Assembly: GCA_947650365.1 (NCBI GenBank)
Contig: OX393557.1
Coordinates: 46,625,979-46,689,978, forward strand
DNA length: 64,000 nucleotides
Reading direction: 5' to 3'
DNA from: Chamaelirium japonicum
Lineage: Eukaryota > Streptophyta > Magnoliopsida > Liliales > Melanthiaceae
The notes beneath the pieces are model-generated. The model saw only the letters and a program-made list of their open reading frames with translations, was not told where the DNA came from and ran no database searches. A program made the position numbers and the translations under genes. Shown here piece after piece: positions 56,841 to 64,000 of the stretch. The first letter of the stretch is position 1. Each line of letters starts with the position of its first letter.

Positions 56841-59043
56841 ATGCTGAAATTACTTATTTTTATTTCTATCCGCTGTGTTTAGGCCTTTTTATGATGTTTT
56901 GGGCCATTTTTAGACTTCATGAATAATGTAGAATGTTCCCTAAGTCGTGGGAGTTGTCTGCAACCTCATTCGAGAGCTTTTCAGACGATTCCGGGCTCTT
57001 TCAGATGTGATTTTTGTTTATTATTAATAAAATCAGCAAACAAGTATTGGCGAGGCGCCGACGGTCGAGATTAAAACCTCGAACCGATGGCCGGATGATC
57101 GTGGCAACCTTTTGGCACCCCCTTAAATGACGTGGCATCCAAGTGGCACCCAAAGGGTCTTAAACCTAACCAAAATACTCTCTCTCTCTTACCCGCCCCC
57201 CTCTCTCTCTTCCCGTCCCTTTCCGCGCGAAACCCGAGCCACCTGACCCCCTTGTCGTCCCCTCTCTTCTCTCTCTCTATCTCCCCCTTGTTTCTCTCTT
57301 TTTCCTTCCTTTCTTGGCCCAATGCATCCCCACCCTTAACCCCTCATTCCCTTTGATCCTTGCCCTCTGTTTGAAACTCTAATCTTATAAAGAGAAGGAC
57401 AAACCCTAGAGAATACAAATTTTTGGGGAAAAGAAACCTCTTCGTGAGAGTTTAGGGTTGACTCGTGTCCCCATCCCTTCTTCCTCGACTTCGCCTCGAG
57501 AAGCGTTGTCTTCAACCTCTGGGAGTGGTACTCAGCTAGCAAACCGAAGGATCCGGTGACATCGTCTCGACGACCTTTTTGCGTGAGCGAATCCCATGGG
57601 AGATTTTCTCGTTTTTACGGCAATCTGATTTATCTTTGTTCTTATTTTCCTTCTTTTTTCCTAAAATTCTGCACATCATATTTTGATTTCTTCACCTCTT
57701 TCGCTTTCCAAAAACCATCCGCTTCGCTTCCATTGCACGCCTACAAGAAGCCTCATTCCCGCCATGATCATCTTGGCTAAATCAGGACTCCGTTGGTTGC
57801 CTTTTTGCTTCATTTTCTGCATTTATTCGTTGCTGAATTTTTATTTTCTGCACCTTATTTTATTATTGCGAATAAGCTTAATTGTTAAAAAAATCATATT
57901 TGCCTCTGCCATCTAGGGAAAATATCGTAGGTTACCTCCCGCCCTTGCCTACATCAAAAACCTTTGATGCCTCCAAGGTTGCTAGCATTGTCTGTAAAGA
58001 GGCTGTGATATAGCTGAATCGTGCTACAAGCAAGAAGTTATGTTTATTTTATTTCTTTAATTTGTATGCATTTTTTTTTTGTGATTTTGTTGCTATCTCC
58101 AGGCGAAGAATGGACGATCGGTTATTTAATTATAACTTTTTGCATGTTGATAGCCTACGGTACGGGGCTGTCACACCGACTCGACTATCGGGCTAGCCTA
58201 TTTATATGTTTTAAGTTATTAATATGATATCACCATGCAGGATGAAGGCATCGGATGATGCATCCAACAGTGGATAAAGCCAAAGCTGAAAAGAATTGTG
58301 CAAGATCGTGCAAAGCTGAAAAGAAGCTCCAGCTGTCTCGATTCTCGTATCGACATGAAGCTCGTCTGCGTCACATATACTTGGGAATTGTAGGTTTCTC
58401 CATTCTGAAATTTAGTGGCTTATAATAAAAAAACATCTTTGGCAAAAACTATAAAATATCTTGCAGTAAATAAATTCAAAACTCCACACCATGTTATGGG
58501 TTACTTGTTTCAAGTTTCCAGACATGTTCTGCAGCTAACGAAATGATTTCTGCCCTCGTAGTACCATTTACACGTATGAATGTTTAGACTCCTTAAACTA
58601 AAATTTTTTAACAAATTTTAGAAGGTACAAATTTTGATTCCTAAAAGCAAAGGTGGTCCCTCAATAAACGGTACTTTAACTAGGTTTCATAGTCTACACA
58701 TCAAATTAAAATCAACCTTAAAACAAACCAAAATTACAGCAATTTGACTGTAAGTCAAGTTTCCTAATTCCCTTGTTCAGCATCCAATCTGCACCCCTAC
58801 TTTTGCAAGAAAAATCACGCACATCAACAGGAGGAGATAGTAGTCAATAGAAAGCTCATCTTTTACGCACAAAGTCCTATCAAGAGAAGAATTTTTAATC
58901 TACTCGAGGTAAAGTGTCTGGAAACTACAAGTTATGTGTACAAGAAGGTTTCCCATTGGAGTGACGGGCAATTAAGATTTATATAGATAATTAACTTAGT
59001 GCTAACTCATGGCATGAGAAAAATTTATATGCTGGAAGATATA
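56841..59043. other. Intergenic; LTR-like leader and CLC-d 3' flank
   Basis: 57160-57360 is (CT)-rich with CTTATAAAGAGAAGG near 57384 and looks like an LTR promoter and leader. From about 58240 on it may include the CLC-d 3' UTR (minus strand). No ORF is recognised. Confidence 0.4.
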
Positions 59044-62000
59044 TTATGTGGGTAAGCAGCAAGACCTTACACTAGTCGATTGCAGCTCTACTGTTGCTGA
59101 TATTTCATTCTCCTACAATACCACAAGCCACTTCCCATTATCAAAATTGTCAATGTAGTTAAAAAAGGAAAGAAAAACATGAGATGAAACAATCCCTAAC
59201 TAATCTTTGTAGTTTTCTGGCACTTTTTTAGCTGAGTACCTCAATTAACAAATCCTTTCTAGTAATCAAACCAATAACACGAGAAGCACGAGGGACGACA
59301 AATATATGCCTCAGTCCTAATTGCCGGAAAAGGTTGTACACCTATGCCATAGATAAGATGGGATGCTGTTAAGCTATGTCACAAACTATCTCACCATATA
59401 AAACAAATTATAGGCAGCAACTTTGGAACAAACAGAAGTATATTCACCTTCGCCAACGACATATCTTCCGGGACAATATATGGGGAAGGGTTTAGAAAGG
59501 GGGCAAGATCTAAGTACATTTCCAGCTCTTCCTCAGTCAGATGAATTTCCTCTATAGACATTCCTTTACTTGAGATAGGTTTCACATAATCACTACAGTT
59601 GTACCTAGTAAGAGAAGAAAGCCACTTCCAGTACCACTTGGTTATGAAATAAAATGATAGAAGATTGACAGGAAAAACCCACGCACCTGTTAGGCGGACC
59701 TCTTAGATCACACGGAAAACAACTGTTTTGAAAATCTACTTTAGACTGTAAAAGTACCAATAAGTGACTGCATCATTGAAAAAATAATAAATTATAAGAT
59801 ATGATATCCAATCTTCTACAAGTAGAACTTTTAGACATCATGAAGCATTATTTTTAAAATTCGTAACTCAAGATAAACAAAGATAGAACTAATCATTGTT
59901 TTAACTTCTAACCTACGAAGTATGAGACCTATCACAAGTGCCTCCCCATTCTGTCCACAATCTACCACCTGGATACCATTAACATATGGAACTTAATACA
60001 GTAACTAGAAACATATAATACAACAATATTTGAATATAAACAACAGTTGTCACTCACTGGGAAACCATTATGCTTGTTGCCTCGTAAAACACAAACTATG
60101 TCCGCAACTTTAACAACACGAGAAAAGTACACAACCTATGATGCATCATAAAAGCAACTACATTGTAGGTTAATCGTTAAAAGAAAGCATAGGTAGATGT
60201 CAATTTGAAAGAATACAATTGAAGAACTGAACCTTTTGATTCTTGCATGCCTCCCTTGCTGTCATATTACGCATGTATAACTTAGGCCTAGATTCAAGCA
60301 AAGGAATGCCTCTCAAGCGGGTTTGCTCTTCATATAACCCTTCATTGAAAAAATCACCAACAGCCTGTGAAAGGGAGTTAGTACATTTATCTCGATGCAG
60401 GTATATCAAAGGTTTAAAGTGAATGGCTACCTTAGATATAAGAAGCACAAGCATGATGAGCGGTAAAAGTTTCAAGTTATTTGTGATCTCAACCATAATA
60501 ACACATAAGGAAACAGTCATTCGCATAGAACCTCCAAGAAATGAAGCAGCACCAAGTAGAGCATACCTGACCAAGAAAAACATAATTTAGGGCAAAGTGA
60601 GCGTACACACATAATGCCTATTTAGGGCAAAGTAAGCATACACACATAATGCCTATTTAACATTTATCCAATGAAAAGTAACAATATAAGCATGATCAAA
60701 GCATGGAATGGAAAACAGCGAGGACATAAGAGCAAATATAGAATTCAACATAACCCAACTAGTCGAAAAGGGGAGGGGGGGGGGGGGGGGGGCGGGGGGG
60801 GGGCTCAAAGCCTAGTTAGGCGAATGCTGGAACAGTTGGAAAGTAGTGCAAACATTAATTCCCGCGGGAAAGAGAATAAAAAAACAATTAACTTACATCA
60901 CAAGGAGAAAGAAGAAAGCAAGGGAAAGAGAAGAAAAAAAAAATTAAGTTACGTCACAAGGACGACGAAGGAAGCAAGGGAAAGAGAAGAAAAAATCAAT
61001 TAAGGTATTGTTTTGCAGAAGTTCTAGGCTTTTGAAGAAGATATGAGTCCCAAAATCAAGGAATTTAAGCAAAGGAGCTAACTAAATTTGGGCTCAGACC
61101 TAACCAAAATAGGTCAATCAAACCGACTGGCCCAAATACTAAAACTGGAGGAACAGGCCACCTGACACTTGGGAAGACCCTACACACCTACCATCATAGC
61201 ATGCTGCCTTGGGGAGGCCACACGTGTTGGTCCATTCCCCAACAGCTTAAGCTTTCGGGTGAGATGGTTAGTTAACAATAATAGATGTATATCAATTCTT
61301 ATACTAACAGTAAATAATACCAGTTTTCATAAATGCCCAAAATAAAAAATGTAACTTCCCTATAATTTTTACAATAACTATGTGAGAAAGGTTTAGGAGC
61401 TTGGAAAGCTGTGCGCAAAATATATCCTTATAACTTACTGCAAGAATAAAACCTACCATATTATCATCCACTTATACTCTTATGAAATCTTCTGATAGAT
61501 CAACCCATAAACATACTAACAAACTTGGACCAGCAACTTCCGGTCAGCCTTTCAGATCCATTTATCTATTTCTTTTAGGTTTATATCACCTATCAATACA
61601 ACCCATTCAAATACTTCCACACAACTTAAATCCATCCTTTGCTAGTTCTTTTGTCCTATATCTTGATCCCTGAAACAAAACTTGATCCATGAAACAAAAC
61701 CGAACACTTAACTTAGCTCTTACTTAGCCTATCCTCAGAACACTGCCCACTTGTCGTATCATCTACATTGATTCAAAACCACCTTTATCCCCAATTGCTG
61801 CAATTCCTACGCTTTTACTCATGAAACTAGTATTTATGATTATTTATATAAAAGTAGCTACTCTAAAAAGAGTAACCATTAACATAAAAACAAAGCCTCA
61901 TTCAATATTTGAGGTAGCTCTTTGATGTAAGTATGATATAAAACTGAAAAACAGCACAATCTAGAAATAATCAAATAAGTACTTGAATATTATCATGTTC

Positions 62001-62197
62001 CAGAAATAAAATGCTTGAAAAATAATTAACAGATAGAGGACTCACGTTCCCTCCTCGACATTTAGCTTCTTGTAAAATCTGACTACAGACATTCCGACAA
62101 GCCGTCCATAGGTTGATCCAATCATTATTCCAGGAACAAACTGACCTGCTGGAACAGCAGTGCCAAATGTCACCACTGCCAAAGAATAGAACAACAC
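59044..62197 (-). CDS. CLC-d: CLC-d type anion/proton exchanger, 5'-partial
   Basis: In Arabidopsis CLC-d works in trans-Golgi membranes, where anion/proton exchange supports lumen pH. Nine exons on the minus strand: 62197-62046, 60566-60431, 60364-60233, 60135-60058, 59968-59913, 59767-59687, 59604-59448, 59341-59240, 59112-59044; sum 963 nt, phases agree, GT/AG throughout, 320 codons plus stop. Seen: the pore motif GQFVPG in exon 1 here, transmembrane segments with [20 protein letters not shown], then two CBS domains (from [12 protein letters not shown] to [11 protein letters not shown], and PEDMSLAKV to ITRKDLLIE). The N-terminal half (about 470 residues in Arabidopsis) lies beyond the window. 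The tail after RKDLLIE is only 22 residues ([22 protein letters not shown]); the family usually has about 39, so the last exon may be mis-ended: AGT/GTAAGG near 59065 could be a donor to an exon I did not find. Confidence 0.9.
60567..62045 (-). other. CLC-d intron with a G run and purine repeats
   Basis: A 1,479-bp intron. It holds a direct repeat AGGGCAAAGT...CACACATAATGCCTATTTA (two copies near 60590 and 60627), a G run (60774-60802, one C) and a GAAAGAGAAGAAAAAA purine stretch at 60900-61005. No coding. Confidence 0.7.
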
Positions 62198-64000
62198 CTG
62201 AAAATATCATATGAAATAAGAAGTGTTACTGTAGCTCCAAAGTGATTTCAATTATTTAATTCATAATAGGAAATGAAATTACTCAGTACATGAATAGGAA
62301 ATACATTGAATTGATAAAAAAAAAGATATATGCAATACTATCATAAAGATTGATCAATTGTATGCAACATTTTGGAAATTATTTTTATACAAAACCTCAT
62401 ATTTCTAGGAATAGAAAAATTACAAGAACATCACTTATTTGGGAGAGGCCATAATCTAATGAGCAGGATTAGTCAATACAAAAGGTTGCAGCTTGTCGGA
62501 AGGGAAACAGATTTAAAGGTTTACAACTGAAATTCAAGGAGTAAAGTTGCATAATATGCAAAGGAACTGGTGCAATAATGTCACCAATGAGGACAATCGC
62601 GAATATACAATTACGTATATGTGTAACTCTGATGAACAAAAGTGTAGCAGTAGATAGTCATAATACATATATTTACATGCATGCACATCTTTCTCTATCG
62701 ATGAACAATTTACTTTTCATGAAAAAATCTATCTTATTAATTTGGAGAGGATAGCAGGAGAGCGGGTCATGATAGTATCCTATATGTCCCCAAGGACTGA
62801 GGGTCCCTGACATAAAAACCTTCAGGTTATGATGCACAAAATGGTTCTCGAGAGGTCATGGAATACAAGATATGTTGCTGCATTGCGAGCAATGCACCTT
62901 TGGTGGCTTAATTTCCGTGGCCAAACCACTTGGGTTGGAAATACAAACGATCCTATAGTCAGGCTGTGTTTGTGCATTCAACGTTGAAGAATTCTCAAGT
63001 GCGACACAGAAAAGAAGAATAGAAGGCCTGACATGTCCATCTTACGGTTGTAGAAATTTATCAGAGTGATGTGAGATAGGTAGGATTAGAACATGGTTGT
63101 TTCGATTCTCAACTGCCTTAATTTATGTGTGAATTCATCGATTTAATCATTATGCACTTTTCAAAGTCCGACTCGTTTTTAAAATGGTTTTATTAAAAGA
63201 CATTGATTTTAAAACAGTTTTTGTCTTTAAAATGTTTCGAAAAGTTGGATTGTGGGTCGTAGGCCATGGTCCAATACTTATAACTTTTCCAAGTGTTGGT
63301 AGACTTGGTTGTCCAAACAGCTAGAGATGATCCAAACAGCACTTCGCTATCATGTCCCCAGTTTTTTTGGCCAAATTGTACTACCTAGCTAGGCAGTCCG
63401 AACAGCATTCCGGACCACATATGGGCAAGTGGTCCGGACAACACTGTTTTAGGTGCAACCAATTTTGATTGTTAACCCTTTGTGCTCGAATGAGCCCAAG
63501 CTCATCTATTTCGGGTTTAATTGGGCCAGACCATATAGGCTTCAAGTCCTAGTTATTAAAGCCCCCATTCCCAATTAGGGTTCTTGGGCTTGGAGAATAA
63601 AGCAGGCTTTGAAGAAAGAGAAGGCTTTGAGCTCAAGAACACCTTGGAACCCATCTCTTCATCCTCCTGCTTGATTGATTTAAGATTGCTTGTAGGTTTG
63701 TTTGCATCAATTTGATTCGTTTGCATATTGTTTTCCGCTTGTGGATTTCGTTGTTTTCTTTTATGAAACTTTTGGGTATGTGTAGGTTCTTAGCCTTTTA
63801 TCCCCTTGCAAAACCCATCGTTACTGAGTTCGTTCGAGGTTTATCAGAAGAGCTGCATGATTGTTGCTTGAGTTCTATCGAGGTTCAAGCATCAATTCCC
63901 CTTGGCAGGTGTTCTCAGGGTTTATCGAGATTGTAATTCCTTTGGTAGGTGGTTTAACCTACGAAGAATCCGTTAAAACGGGTGCTTTTACCATGGGGTA
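62198..64000 (-). other. CLC-d upstream intron with Copia-like DNA
   Basis: No further CLC-d exon is found, so this must be intron if the gene is whole. 63290-63440 has TCCGAACAGCATTCCGGAC-like palindromes as in the relics at 8.5 and 55.4 kb, and 63560-64000 looks like an LTR leader. No complete element is delimited. Confidence 0.45.

Overview
This is nuclear DNA of a flowering plant. Three plant genes with intact, splice-consistent exons lie in a sea of transposable elements. The first AXR4 exon and a captured dioxygenase are very GC-rich, which fits a monocot better than a eudicot, but I cannot name the species.

Layout. (1) 1-5720, plus strand: most of a TIME FOR COFFEE (TIC) clock-regulator gene, twelve exons in the window, with the N-terminus cut off by the window edge. 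(2) 5721-14240: intergenic DNA made largely of small non-autonomous DNA transposons (hAT-like with 8-bp target duplications, Mutator-like with 9-bp duplications), LTR relics and a decayed 93-bp repeat. (3) 14241-25791, plus: AXR4, two exons separated by a 10,147-bp intron. The intron holds a dead Copia polymerase fragment and, at 19.2-24.5 kb, a chain of ten palindromic units separated by long (TA)n tracts. (4) 25792-34658: intergenic retroelement relics, including a complete 302-bp TRIM with identical LTRs, and a decayed minus-strand Ty3-like gag. (5) 34659-42845: one young, complete, non-autonomous LTR retrotransposon of 8,187 bp (5-bp TSD, 613-bp LTRs with three mismatches by eye). It carries a gag-leader-like ORF, four different tandem arrays whose units can all form hairpins, and a captured, apparently spliced 2-oxoglutarate dioxygenase coding sequence broken by two nonsense codons. 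(6) 42846-59043: the older minus-strand LTRs into which that element jumped, low-complexity DNA, MITEs, a 3.5-kb long-TIR element and a Ty3 integrase fragment. (7) 59044-62197, minus: the last nine exons of a CLC-d type anion/proton exchanger; its intron runs off the right end through Copia-like DNA.

The three host genes act in unrelated processes (circadian clock, auxin-carrier trafficking, trans-Golgi anion transport) and show no sign of working together. The most interesting material is the gene-carrying array retrotransposon and the (TA)n-bounded palindromic family in the AXR4 intron. All exon limits, motifs and mismatch counts were read by eye from the sequence; family names rest on remembered features of the families, and no database search was run.
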